36,196 bases of DNA from a virus, in the IMG/VR virus record IMGVR_UViG_3300034061_004035, positions 1 through 36,196 of that record; one strand, 5' to 3'. Every line of letters starts with the position of its first letter. Position 1 is the stretch's first letter. Below, piece after piece: positions 9,420 to 15,050 of this stretch. The notes beneath the pieces were generated by a model. It ran no database searches. It saw only the letters and a program-made list of their open reading frames with translations, and was not told where the DNA came from. Position numbers and translations under genes: made by a program.

Positions 9420-9631
9420 CCTCGTTCTATGTGATACATGCATCACTTTTAACTGTGAAAGTTTCACGCTTCACGGCGCACGGACCGGGGGCTTTTCAAA
9501 AGTGTTTCGCTACCCGTTGTATGTATGAAATCGGGCTTCTGCCCCGCCCTGTCGCGAGGGGTGGGCGAGGCGGCGGGTCGGTTTTCGCGGGTCGGCTCGG
9601 GGCTTTGGAATCGGCGTTAGGGTACCTGCTA

Positions 9632-9657
9632 TTTCCGGTAATGTTATTTACCGGAAA
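9632..9657. repeat. Perfect 10-bp inverted repeat in the non-coding gap
   Basis: TTTCCGGTAA and TTACCGGAAA face each other across a 6-nt loop. There is no T-run on either side, so it is not a typical intrinsic terminator. An operator or an RNA hairpin is possible. The stretch before it (about 9530-9605) is very GC-rich and holds no convincing gene. Confidence 0.7.
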
Positions 9658-9692
9658 CAGTGATCCGTTACAAATCAATGACTTACGTTAAC

Positions 9693-9831
9693 CGGCGCGC
9701 GGCGCATGGCCAACGATACAGAAAAACTATCACCTCGGCGCGTGATCCACGGCGCGCGGCGCAAGATCCGCGATTCACGGCGGCGGCGTATCAGGCGGCG
9801 GCGAAAGAGCGGCGGAAAACGGCGCGCGGCT
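9693..9831. repeat. GC-rich direct repeats (CGGCGCGCGG)
   Basis: The string CGGCGCGCGGC(G/T)C occurs at about 9693-9705, 9750-9762 and 9820-9832, with related CGGCG(C/G) runs and GATCC/GATTCACGG words between them. It contrasts sharply with the AT-rich repeats just to the left. Plus-strand reading frames across it translate to arginine runs, which I take as composition and not as a gene. Confidence 0.6.
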
Positions 9832-9845
9832 CGCGATCCAAGTAT

Positions 9846-9870
9846 AAAAAAAGCCCGCACAAGGCGGGCT
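9846..9870 (-). terminator. Intrinsic terminator (copy 1 of 4)
   Basis: On the minus strand AGCCCGC and GCGGGCT form a 7-bp stem with a 5-nt loop, followed by seven T. It lies 21 bp after the stop of the 30-aa membrane gene and ends that two-gene unit. The same stem recurs at 10264, 10545 and 11511. Confidence 0.88.
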
Positions 9871-9891
9871 CTTCGTCGGGCTGGCTGGCGA

Positions 9892-9984
9892 TCAGAGTGC
9901 CATCAGGATCACCATCATGGCGTACCACGTCGGGACGCCGATGAGAATGCCGATCACGGTTTTGATTATGTCGGATCTGCTCAT
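9892..9984 (-). CDS. Tiny single-span membrane protein (30 aa)
   Basis: It reads MSRSDIIKTVIGILIGVP and continues TWYAMMVILMAL. After a short charged head, nearly all of it is one hydrophobic helix long enough to cross the inner membrane. ATG at 9984 overlaps the upstream gene stop as ATGA and has GGAGGTGG 6-7 nt before it, within that gene; a terminator follows directly. The coupled start, good ribosome site and clear membrane pattern support a real gene in spite of its size. Function is unknown; tiny phage membrane proteins often act in lysis timing, superinfection exclusion or host interference. Confidence 0.7.
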   Translation of the reverse strand: MSRSDIIKTVIGILIGVPTWYAMMVILMAL

Positions 9985-10190
9985 GCTGCCACCTCCGCGA
10001 ACGTCTGACGCACGATACGCCAGTAGGCCTCGGTAGTGTCTACAGTGCGCACTACGCGGATCTTCCTGTGTGTGTGCTTATGGCATGCGGCCTCTTCCAC
10101 CGCATCGGCGCGCGAGTAAAAACCATTGATTACCTCGGGCTCGCCTGTCTCGCGCCAGATCCCGATCACTACGTAGTAGGCCTTTTCCAT
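9981..10190 (-). CDS. Small hypothetical phage protein (69 aa)
   Basis: It begins MEKAYYVVIGIWRETGEPEV. A hydrophobic strand comes first, then a segment with ADAVEEAACHKHTHRK, then strands and a short helix, suggesting a compact alpha/beta fold. The frame is open further upstream into the leader, but ATG at 10190 follows the repeated leader (AGAGAGACAGCAAAC), which also precedes a second gene at 10471; this fixes the start. It is the first gene of a two-gene unit ended by the terminator at 9846. The N-terminal YYVVIGI resembles that of the 87-aa protein at 13088..13351 (YYIVIEI), which also follows such a leader, so the two may be related. Confidence 0.7.
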   Translation of the reverse strand: MEKAYYVVIGIWRETGEPEVINGFYSRADAVEEAACHKHTHRKIRVVRTVDTTEAYWRIVRQTFAEVAA

Positions 10191-10260
10191 GTTTGCTGTC
10201 TCTCTGTATGTGCCCGTCCGGCGGCGGGCAAGGAATGCCGGAAGCCCGAGAATAACACAA
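10191..10260 (-). promoter_or_regulatory. Repeated promoter-leader module, copy A
   Basis: The minus strand runs from the terminator at 10264 through TGTGTTATTCTCGGGCTTCC (candidate -10 TATTCT, weak -35 TTGTGC inside the terminator stem). A GC-rich hairpin GCCCG/CGGGC with an 8-nt loop follows, then ACATACAGAGAGACAGCAAAC directly before ATG. The last ~39 nt (10191..10229) are identical to copy B. Conservation of non-coding DNA before two different genes argues for a shared leader that carries the ribosome site (AGAGAG). Confidence 0.65.
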
Positions 10261-10263
10261 ACG

Positions 10264-10286
10264 AAAAAGCCCGCACAAGGCGGGCT
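10264..10286 (-). terminator. Intrinsic terminator (copy 2 of 4)
   Basis: Same 7-bp stem and 5-nt loop as at 9846, with five T on the minus strand. It lies 5 bp after the stop of the gene at 10292..10471 and just upstream of promoter-leader copy A. Confidence 0.85.
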
Positions 10287-10291
10287 CTTCG

Positions 10292-10471
10292 TTAGTCTGG
10301 CCGGCATACTTGTGGACGCCAATCCCCCTCGCTCAAGTCGCCGTGCGACTCTATATAGAACCTCTCTGCACCGGTGTCAACCGTGCAGAATGTGGTGTTG
10401 ACCACTGGCGAATATGTGGCGTTGACCACACGCCCTTCGTACGAAACGCCTTCAAAGCTAAACTTTACCAT
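10292..10471 (-). CDS. Small hypothetical phage protein (59 aa)
   Basis: It begins MVKFSFEGVSYEGRVVNATY and is dominated by short beta strands with few helices, suggesting a small beta-barrel or sheet. It contains CTVDTGAERFYIESHGDL and ends RPQVCRPD. The start at ATG 10471 is set by the conserved leader; the upstream in-frame extension is leader sequence and not coding. This is a single-gene unit between terminators 10264 and 10545. No family is recognised. Confidence 0.68.
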   Translation of the reverse strand: MVKFSFEGVSYEGRVVNATYSPVVNTTFCTVDTGAERFYIESHGDLSEGDWRPQVCRPD

Positions 10472-10541
10472 GTTTGCTGTCTCTCTGTATGTGCCCGTCC
10501 GGCGGCGGGCGAGTAGTTGCCGGAAGCCCGAGAATAACACA
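10472..10541 (-). promoter_or_regulatory. Repeated promoter-leader module, copy B
   Basis: Almost identical to copy A. It has TGTGTTATTCTCGGGCTTCC, then a hairpin GCCCG/CGGGC, then ACATACAGAGAGACAGCAAAC before ATG at 10471. The only notable divergence from copy A is the ~10 nt just before the hairpin. Two such copies 281 bp apart mark a recent duplication or selection to keep the leader. Confidence 0.65.
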
Positions 10542-10544
10542 AAA

Positions 10545-10568
10545 GAAAAAGCCCGCACAAGGCGGGCT
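10545..10568 (-). terminator. Intrinsic terminator (copy 3 of 4)
   Basis: Same stem as at 9846, with a run of five T then more T-rich DNA on the minus strand. It lies 29 bp past the DUF932-like gene stop and so ends that unit. Confidence 0.85.
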
Positions 10569-10597
10569 CTTCGTCGGGCTGGCGAGGATCTGGCGGG

Positions 10598-11428
10598 CTA
10601 TGCTGCTGCAAGCTTTATTTGTGCCATGCGCTCCGTAAGCTCCCACAGTGATCGGTTGAGTTTCACATTCTCGTTAACTCCGCCGACGGCGCGCGTCGTT
10701 GTGCGGCGACCGGTAGTCGCATGTCCGCGAAGCCCGCCTTGAATCAGGTTTTCCTGCACACGGTTATACACTGTGAACAAATCACTACCGTAATCGGATG
10801 AGCGGCGTGGCCTCAATAATTGGATCGGCGACACTGGTGCCTTATCCTCCCACTTTAACTGGCTGGCGGCCTCCGCCAGTACCAACTGCTCACTTGGTGC
10901 CAGTGTGATTGCCTTGTACTGCTCTTTTCTGGCGTCTAAGGCCTCAAGGTTACTGACTACCTCATAACTACCTTCGATCACACTATCCACCACGTCGCCA
11001 GAGTGCCTGACCTTAACGTCGGTCGATACACTGCCGGCGATCAAACCATTACTGCACACAAAACGAAAATAGCCCGCCAGTAACTGATAACTACTAGTTC
11101 CATCGTGCGAATTCAGGAGAATGATTTCAGGTACCTCCGACAGTGTGCCGATCAGATCACGATGGCGCATGCGCACCATGTGGCGCGTATGCTCACGCTT
11201 GCCCACGTCGCGCGTTTTCGTCTGACGTACCTCATAAGGCTCAAAGCCCTCTTTTCTCAAGCCCTCAATCACCTTGATTGTCGGAATAAACGTATAACGC
11301 TCGCCTCTGCTTTCATGCGCCTGATCGGCGATAACGCTCGGCGCATAATGTGCCATGGCCTCGTTTGATAGCGGGCTATCTGATCTGAATGTGAATTCTT
11401 TTTTTGCGGATGCGTAGCGGTAGTTCAT
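10598..11428 (-). CDS. DUF932-like phage/plasmid protein
   Basis: 276 aa. The order of conserved-looking blocks matches the DUF932 (YfjQ/DUF945-like) family of phages and plasmids: an N-terminal APSVIADQAHESRGERYTFI, a central REHTRHMVRMRH with an acidic loop, EIILLNSHDGTSSYQL, then the signature FRFVCSNGLIAG, and a helical C-terminus with DLFTVYNRVQENLIQGG. The family is widespread on mobile DNA; its biochemical role is not established, though it often lies among DNA-metabolism or host-takeover genes. Start ATG at 11428 follows leader copy C; the longer frame upstream is leader sequence. It is a single-gene unit between terminators at 10545 and 11511. Confidence 0.8.
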   Translation of the reverse strand: MNYRYASAKKEFTFRSDSPLSNEAMAHYAPSVIADQAHESRGERYTFIPTIKVIEGLRKEGFEPYEVRQTKTRDVGKREHTRHMVRMRHRDLIGTLSEVPEIILLNSHDGTSSYQLLAGYFRFVCSNGLIAGSVSTDVKVRHSGDVVDSVIEGSYEVVSNLEALDARKEQYKAITLAPSEQLVLAEAASQLKWEDKAPVSPIQLLRPRRSSDYGSDLFTVYNRVQENLIQGGLRGHATTGRRTTTRAVGGVNENVKLNRSLWELTERMAQIKLAAA

Positions 11429-11500
11429 GGTTAGGCTCTCTCTGTATGGTGCCCTCCGGCGGGCGTATGGTTGCCGGATGCGCGAATAGTAACGCGATTG
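11429..11500 (-). promoter_or_regulatory. Repeated promoter-leader module, copy C
   Basis: A diverged copy: candidate -10 TACTAT, then TCCGGCA, then a shortened hairpin GCCC/GGGC and ACCATACAGAGAGAGCC before ATG. Hairpin loop and stem differ from copies A and B, but the order and the ATACAGAGAGA word are kept, which favours selection on the leader over a recent copy event. Confidence 0.55.
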
Positions 11501-11503
11501 ATT

Positions 11504-11532
11504 AAAAAAGAAAAGCCCGCTTAAGGCGGGCT
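11504..11532 (-). terminator. Intrinsic terminator (copy 4 of 4)
   Basis: AGCCCGC/GCGGGCT stem with a different loop (minus strand CTTAA), followed by a T-rich tail on the minus strand. It is just downstream of the GP88-like gene. Confidence 0.85.
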
Positions 11533-11546
11533 CTTCGTCGGGCGGG

Positions 11547-12155
11547 CTAGTGTCTGATCTTGGTGTGTTCGACAATGACGTCAATCCCGCCATGCGTATA
11601 GCATGCCAGACACGCTGCACATTTTTGGCCTGTGCAGTTCGCGTCGCCGTCGTACTCTTTCGGTACATTGTTAAACACTTTATCAAAGGCCTTTGGTGCC
11701 CTTGTCATGATCCGATCCAGTCTCGGGTTGCTGTAGATCAGGATCATATTAGCCGGCCTCTGGCGCGCCATGCGGACTAACGCCTGTCGCTTTGTCCACA
11801 GGGTAAACGTGGTTTGCGGGTTAGCCTCTGCAATCAAATAAAAATTCTCTAAATGCTGCTTGTTGATCAGTTCGCCGTGACCATGAAAACGAAAATAACG
11901 CGCATTAATAACCGGTATCTGGCGCGCGGTAATTGGTGCCGACAATACTTGGGAATTATGCTCAAAAGCCGGAACACAATTTTTTCGGCTTCCGGATAAC
12001 ATCGCCGCACTATAGCATTTTGCACAAATGCTGTCGGTGGTGCGCATGGCACCACAAAAATCGTTAGAGAGTGTATTAGTATTAATCGCCTGTAAGCCCT
12101 CAAGCTTACCGCTCATGGTACTGATTTTCACCGGCCTGTCGGTCGCTATGATCAT
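11547..12155 (-). CDS. GP88-like cysteine-rich phage protein
   Basis: 202 aa. Near the N-terminus is a Cys cluster CGAMRTTDSICAKCYSAAM (C-x9-C-x2-C), and near the C-terminus CTGQKCAACLACYTHGG (C-x4-C-x2-C-x2-C). Between them are FRFHGHGELINKQHLENF and TFTLWTKR. This arrangement matches the 'gene product 88' family known from actinobacteriophages and other phages. The clusters could hold an Fe-S centre or zinc; a link to radical-SAM-like folds is possible but not shown. The start has AGGAGA 7 nt upstream. The leader holds CATACAGGAGAAAG, reminiscent of the other leaders but without the GC hairpin. Confidence 0.7.
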   Translation of the reverse strand: MIIATDRPVKISTMSGKLEGLQAINTNTLSNDFCGAMRTTDSICAKCYSAAMLSGSRKNCVPAFEHNSQVLSAPITARQIPVINARYFRFHGHGELINKQHLENFYLIAEANPQTTFTLWTKRQALVRMARQRPANMILIYSNPRLDRIMTRAPKAFDKVFNNVPKEYDGDANCTGQKCAACLACYTHGGIDVIVEHTKIRH

Positions 12156-12186
12156 GTTTACTTTCTCCTGTATGGTTAAACCTAAA

Positions 12187-12212
12187 CGAACAAGCCCGAT
12201 ATTAATCGGGCT
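12187..12212 (-). terminator. Probable terminator or attenuating hairpin
   Basis: A perfect 8-bp stem AGCCCGAT/ATCGGGCT around 4 nt. The minus-strand tail (TGTTCGTTT) is only moderately T-rich. It lies between the 12360 gene and the GP88-like gene, so it may end the upstream operon. The rest of 12156..12359 holds a small dyad (TCGGTA/TACCGA near 12340) and no gene. Confidence 0.6.
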
Positions 12213-12359
12213 CGGCGTTAACTGTCAACTATCTATCTGAAAAGAAAACCGAAGAAAATAAACCTCAGTAACCGGCGTAATTCACGCCGCCGCTCTTCCT
12301 TGTCGTGATCTGGCGGGCGCGCCGGTAATGGCCTGATCGGTATTATCGGTACCGATTTT

Positions 12360-12635
12360 CTACGGCCTTTCTTCATACAAATCACGCTCCACCACCTCAC
12401 AACTACTCAGAATTTTAATCTTGCCCTCTTCACGCTTGGCAATTCCTCCGACGTGGTAGGCCTGTCGCTTGGCTCCTGTACGGGAACCATAGCCGGTTAC
12501 ACCATTGCCACCAATATCCAGCACTTCAACCACACGGGCGCGCTTTTCGCTAATCAACTCGGCAACGGCGGTAATCACTTCAGGTCGCCAGCCAGCTGGC
12601 GTAAATACCGACGCGTTATATTTAATCGTTACCAT
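12360..12635 (-). CDS. Hypothetical phage protein (91 aa)
   Basis: It begins MVTIKYNASVFTPAGWRPEV and has helices around ELISEKRARVVEVLD, then GGNGVTGYGSRTGAKRQAYH and a C-terminal strand pair. The glycine/basic loop could bind nucleic acid. I chose ATG at 12635 because AGGAGG lies 9 nt upstream, inside the preceding gene, although the frame is open further. The start overlaps the upstream gene by 14 nt. No family is recognised. Confidence 0.7.
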   Translation of the reverse strand: MVTIKYNASVFTPAGWRPEVITAVAELISEKRARVVEVLDIGGNGVTGYGSRTGAKRQAYHVGGIAKREEGKIKILSSCEVVERDLYEERP

Positions 12636-12948
12636 GCTGCACACCCTCCTTTTTTTCCAACGTCCTAATTGTCTCAAGGATGAGCCACATCGGATGATCT
12701 AAACTCAGCGGGTTATCTCTCTGCAACTCGTCGAGCTGCTCCCAAGCCAGCTCAAGCATGGCAACCAGTATTTGCGTATCGGTCTTGCGGCGGTACCTAT
12801 GGTCATCAGCCCAAGCCGGATGACCTTTTAAATCGTACCAGCTGCCGTATGGGGCACTGGCCTCCCATCTCTGATATGGCTCATCCGTCTGCATTGCATC
12901 CGCAGCGTAGGCAGTCATCGCACGTGCGTGTTTATGTTCGCTTCTCAT
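12622..12948 (-). CDS. Hypothetical phage protein (108 aa)
   Basis: It begins MRSEHKHARAMTAYAADAMQ and is rich in Trp and Tyr (YQRWEASAPYGSWYDLKG). A helix follows with TQILVAMLELAWEQLDELQR and a tail LILETIRTLEKKEG. It overlaps the 48-aa gene as ATGA and the next gene by 14 nt, so it is part of one translationally coupled operon. Function unknown. Confidence 0.7.
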   Translation of the reverse strand: MRSEHKHARAMTAYAADAMQTDEPYQRWEASAPYGSWYDLKGHPAWADDHRYRRKTDTQILVAMLELAWEQLDELQRDNPLSLDHPMWLILETIRTLEKKEGVQHGND

Positions 12949-13091
12949 TCGCCCTTCTCCAGTAGGTCTATCGCATCAAGAATCGCATCGCGCACTGCTT
13001 CAAAGTACTCAGGCTCGTATGCGTCGGGGTTGTCCAGATACCGGTCGGTATCCAATGCCGCTGCGTTAAGCAGCTCAAGTGCCCGTTTCAT
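12945..13091 (-). CDS. Small acidic hypothetical protein (48 aa)
   Basis: It reads MKRALELLNAAALDTDRYLD, then a short loop and EAVRDAILDAIDLLEKGE. It is two amphipathic helices joined by an Asp/Pro turn. ATG at 13091 overlaps the preceding stop as ATGA, and its own stop overlaps the next ATG the same way; the coupling at both ends supports it as real. Function unknown. Confidence 0.68.
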   Translation of the reverse strand: MKRALELLNAAALDTDRYLDNPDAYEPEYFEAVRDAILDAIDLLEKGE

Positions 13092-13351
13092 GCTGCACCC
13101 CACATGTACTTTTGCAGTACAGCAACTTCTTCGGTCGCCACCAACTGGCAGGAATGCACCGCGTAGTGGAATTCACCGCCGCAGTCGTATACTCCTCGAT
13201 TAGACCACTCGAGGTCTTCTTCATCATCGTGGCACTCGCCCAGCAGGGCGTTGCGCTTGGCTTCGTCTTCGTTCTCAGCAATGACCAGTGATGTTGTGTC
13301 TTTGGCGTATTCGCCAGACAAAATCTCAATGACTATGTAATACGTGTTCAT
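13088..13351 (-). CDS. Hypothetical phage protein (87 aa)
   Basis: It begins MNTYYIVIEILSGEYAKDTT; acidic throughout, with ENEDEAKRNALLGECHDDEE and a C-terminal helix. ATG at 13351 follows a GGAGAAAGTGAG site at the end of leader copy D; upstream codons in frame are leader. It heads a four-gene operon (13351 to 12360). The N-terminal strand and following segment resemble the 69-aa protein at 9981..10190. Confidence 0.68.
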   Translation of the reverse strand: MNTYYIVIEILSGEYAKDTTSLVIAENEDEAKRNALLGECHDDEEDLEWSNRGVYDCGGEFHYAVHSCQLVATEEVAVLQKYMWGAA

Positions 13352-13438
13352 CTCACTTTCTCCACTGTATGTGCCCTCAGGCGGCGGGCAGTTTTTGCCT
13401 GTTTTTCTAAAATGCCACCGCCCGACACCCGTTGTCAA
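13352..13438 (-). promoter_or_regulatory. Promoter and leader, copy D
   Basis: A perfect -35 TTGACA at 13433..13438 overlaps the stop codon of the nuclease gene. About 18 nt on is a weak -10 (CATTTT). The leader ends with GCCCGCCGCCTGAGGGC and ACATACAG(T)GGAGA, a diverged copy of modules A-C. It starts the 13351..12360 operon. Confidence 0.5.
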
Positions 13439-13854
13439 CAGGTCAATGCGTATTGCAGTAAATGCCACCGCACGTTATCAGCTGGCCATTGCTGATAAGC
13501 CGGCACGTCTACTCCCCGCTCCATCAGATCCTGCACCTGCTTGCCCTTGTACAGCAGCCACTGCGCCCCATGTATCGTCGGCGCCTTCGGTGGATGGTAT
13601 TGCACGAGGATATACGTCGGCACCTTTATCGCAGCATGCGCGGTATGAAACGCAATCTGGTGCGGGCTGAACTTGATCTTGCGCCCACGCTTAACGACTT
13701 TCAACTCCAGCATGGCAAAACCACAATCCTTTATCGCCAGCAGGCAATCCGGAATGCCAAGCCCGACGCGACTCTCAATCCTCGTCAGTCTCGACTCTGG
13801 TGGCAGGTTCTCCTTCAGTCTCTGGTACAACAATGTCTCCGGTTTCGTCGCCAT
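13435..13854 (-). CDS. VRR-NUC-like nuclease (PD-(D/E)XK fold)
   Basis: 139 aa. It has SRVGLGIPDCLL (Asp36), then FAMLELKVVKRG (Glu50 and Lys52), then FSPHQIAFH (Gln66). Together these form the PD...ELK...Q pattern of VRR-NUC or Holliday-junction-resolvase-like phage nucleases, which cut branched DNA during replication or packaging. I chose ATG at 13854, 10 nt after GAGGAG; the resulting start lies 80 nt inside the small terminase gene. An upstream in-frame ATG is possible but lacks a site. Catalytic metal binding is inferred from the motif only. Confidence 0.8.
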   Translation of the reverse strand: MATKPETLLYQRLKENLPPESRLTRIESRVGLGIPDCLLAIKDCGFAMLELKVVKRGRKIKFSPHQIAFHTAHAAIKVPTYILVQYHPPKAPTIHGAQWLLYKGKQVQDLMERGVDVPAYQQWPADNVRWHLLQYALTC

Positions 13855-14500
13855 AACGCATATTCTCCTCATTGATAGAATGTTCAATGTCTTCCGGCAC
13901 AAGGTCGATGATCTCACTCGGCGTACCATAGACGTCCTTCAACCGCTCCAGCTCCTTCATGACATCTTCAGCAGTCATGCTGTCAATGGCACCATAGCGC
14001 ACCTCTTTGCGCTCAACGTAAATCGTGCCCAGTGCCTGCCCTCGGCGGAACTCGGCCTGCACCGCTGCACCAAAGTTACCTGCCTGCATGGCAGCGTCCC
14101 GAATACGCTGTAGGTCGCGCATATGCCGCTCGTAGGTCGTACCATAGACCTCTGCAATCTCCTGCCTATGCTCCTGTATAGCAGAGACAATGTGCGGGGA
14201 TAGTCTAGGGTTGGTCATCTCCGTTGCTTTGCCCTTCGCCTTCGCAGGGTCATACCCTGCCCGTACTGCGGCCTCCTTCAGAGTTATCTCACCAAAGTTG
14301 TTCACCACCTCGCTTACAAACCTCCACTCCTGCGCGGTCAACGGCATGTTCAGGGGTTTACTTACGGGCGTCATCAGCCTTTCTTTGGTCTTACGCCATG
14401 TTGATACCCGCTTGGTCGCTGGCGCACTCTTCAGCACCTCAGGTATCTGCTTACGCGCCAGTCTTCGTCTTGGCTGCAATAGTTCTTCATCGTCACTCAT
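13775..14500 (-). CDS. terS: Terminase small subunit
   Basis: 241 aa. Residues of about 60-105 have LTAQEWRFVSEVVNNFGEIT and KEAAVRAGYDPAKAKGKATE, then NPRLSPHIVSAIQEH, which is the helix-turn-helix pattern of Terminase_2-like small subunits. A helical oligomerisation region and an acidic C-terminus follow. The small subunit recognises the packaging site and delivers DNA to the large subunit. ATG at 14500 has AGGAGA 5 nt before it and overlaps the upstream stop as ATGA. Its C-terminus overlaps the nuclease gene by 80 nt in another frame. It lies far from terL, which is less common. Confidence 0.78.
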   Translation of the reverse strand: MSDDEELLQPRRRLARKQIPEVLKSAPATKRVSTWRKTKERLMTPVSKPLNMPLTAQEWRFVSEVVNNFGEITLKEAAVRAGYDPAKAKGKATEMTNPRLSPHIVSAIQEHRQEIAEVYGTTYERHMRDLQRIRDAAMQAGNFGAAVQAEFRRGQALGTIYVERKEVRYGAIDSMTAEDVMKELERLKDVYGTPSEIIDLVPEDIEHSINEENMRYGDETGDIVVPETEGEPATRVETDED

Positions 14501-14766
14501 TCTATTCTCCTGCATATGTAAGTATCGTCACTGGCTTTATCCAGTCTTATGGCAAAGTGGCTATCCTGCACACGGTTCCAGTAGGATACCGCCTGCCGAC
14601 ACGCCCTAAGTTCATCCTCATCCGTTAATTCAATGTAGTCGCCCACCTCCATGTCCTTCAACGGAAACCACATGCCTGACTTGGTCGCAGGGGTCTCAAC
14701 CAGAAAATGCATCCGGCAGTTCGGCCAGCAGATCTGGTGGTTCTCTGTATCGTCATAGCTTGGCAC
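14497..14766 (-). CDS. Hypothetical phage protein, tandem paralogue 1 (89 aa)
   Basis: It has the pattern MWFPLKDMEVGDYIELTD, then a helix with Ala-rich centre, then HFAIRLDKASDDTYICRRIE. It resembles the neighbouring protein at 14766 in the order [FY]P...M.V.D, TD, a basic helix, F.[IV]R and D.YICRR. Similar small proteins with MevGDS...FxvR patterns are frequent in phages; their role is unknown, though DNA or RNA binding is plausible. The start is GTG at 14766, with AGGAGG 8 nt upstream, sharing one base with the preceding stop (TAGTG). Confidence 0.72.
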   Translation of the reverse strand: MPSYDDTENHQICWPNCRMHFLVETPATKSGMWFPLKDMEVGDYIELTDEDELRACRQAVSYWNRVQDSHFAIRLDKASDDTYICRRIE

Positions 14767-15050
14767 TACTCAACCCTCCTACAGATATAAACATCCGGTG
14801 CATCTTGCACCGGCCTGACAGAGAACCGGAAAGGCTCTGACAGGGCTCTGCGCTGCCGCTGGACGCGGTACAGGGCATTGTGAACCATCTTCAGTTGCAC
14901 CTTGTCTGTGATTGTAAAAAAATCGGACACCCGCATTTTCCGAAAGGGATACTTCGTCCTCCCCTGAGGACTGGCATGCCACTTAACCAAAAACTCCCGT
15001 GGTCGATGAGTCCAACGGTACTCATCACACCTGTCGTACATTCGCGGCAT
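14766..15050 (-). CDS. Hypothetical phage protein, tandem paralogue 2 (94 aa)
   Basis: It begins MPRMYDRCDEYRWTHRPREF and continues with YPFRKMRVSDFFTITD, a basic helix with QRQRR and FRFSVRPVQDAPDVYICRRVE. The final ~60 residues match the next gene (14497). I chose ATG at 15050, with GGGGG as a modest ribosome site; ATG at 15041 is also possible. The frame is open further into the inverted-repeat element but that part is probably not coding. It is the first gene of the small-terminase operon. Confidence 0.7.
   Translation of the reverse strand: MPRMYDRCDEYRWTHRPREFLVKWHASPQGRTKYPFRKMRVSDFFTITDKVQLKMVHNALYRVQRQRRALSEPFRFSVRPVQDAPDVYICRRVE

Noticed and set aside
9496-9678. Minus-strand 60-codon frame with PPPRPPLATGRG
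   Set aside because: It lies in a very GC-rich stretch and includes the perfect 10-bp inverted repeat. The composition is low-complexity and it is not coupled to any gene. I see no ribosome site.
9660-10008. Plus-strand arginine-rich frames (94 and 100 codons) over the GC repeats
   Set aside because: The arginine runs come from CGGCG repeats, the frames run through a minus-strand terminator and two better-supported minus-strand genes, and no ribosome site is visible.
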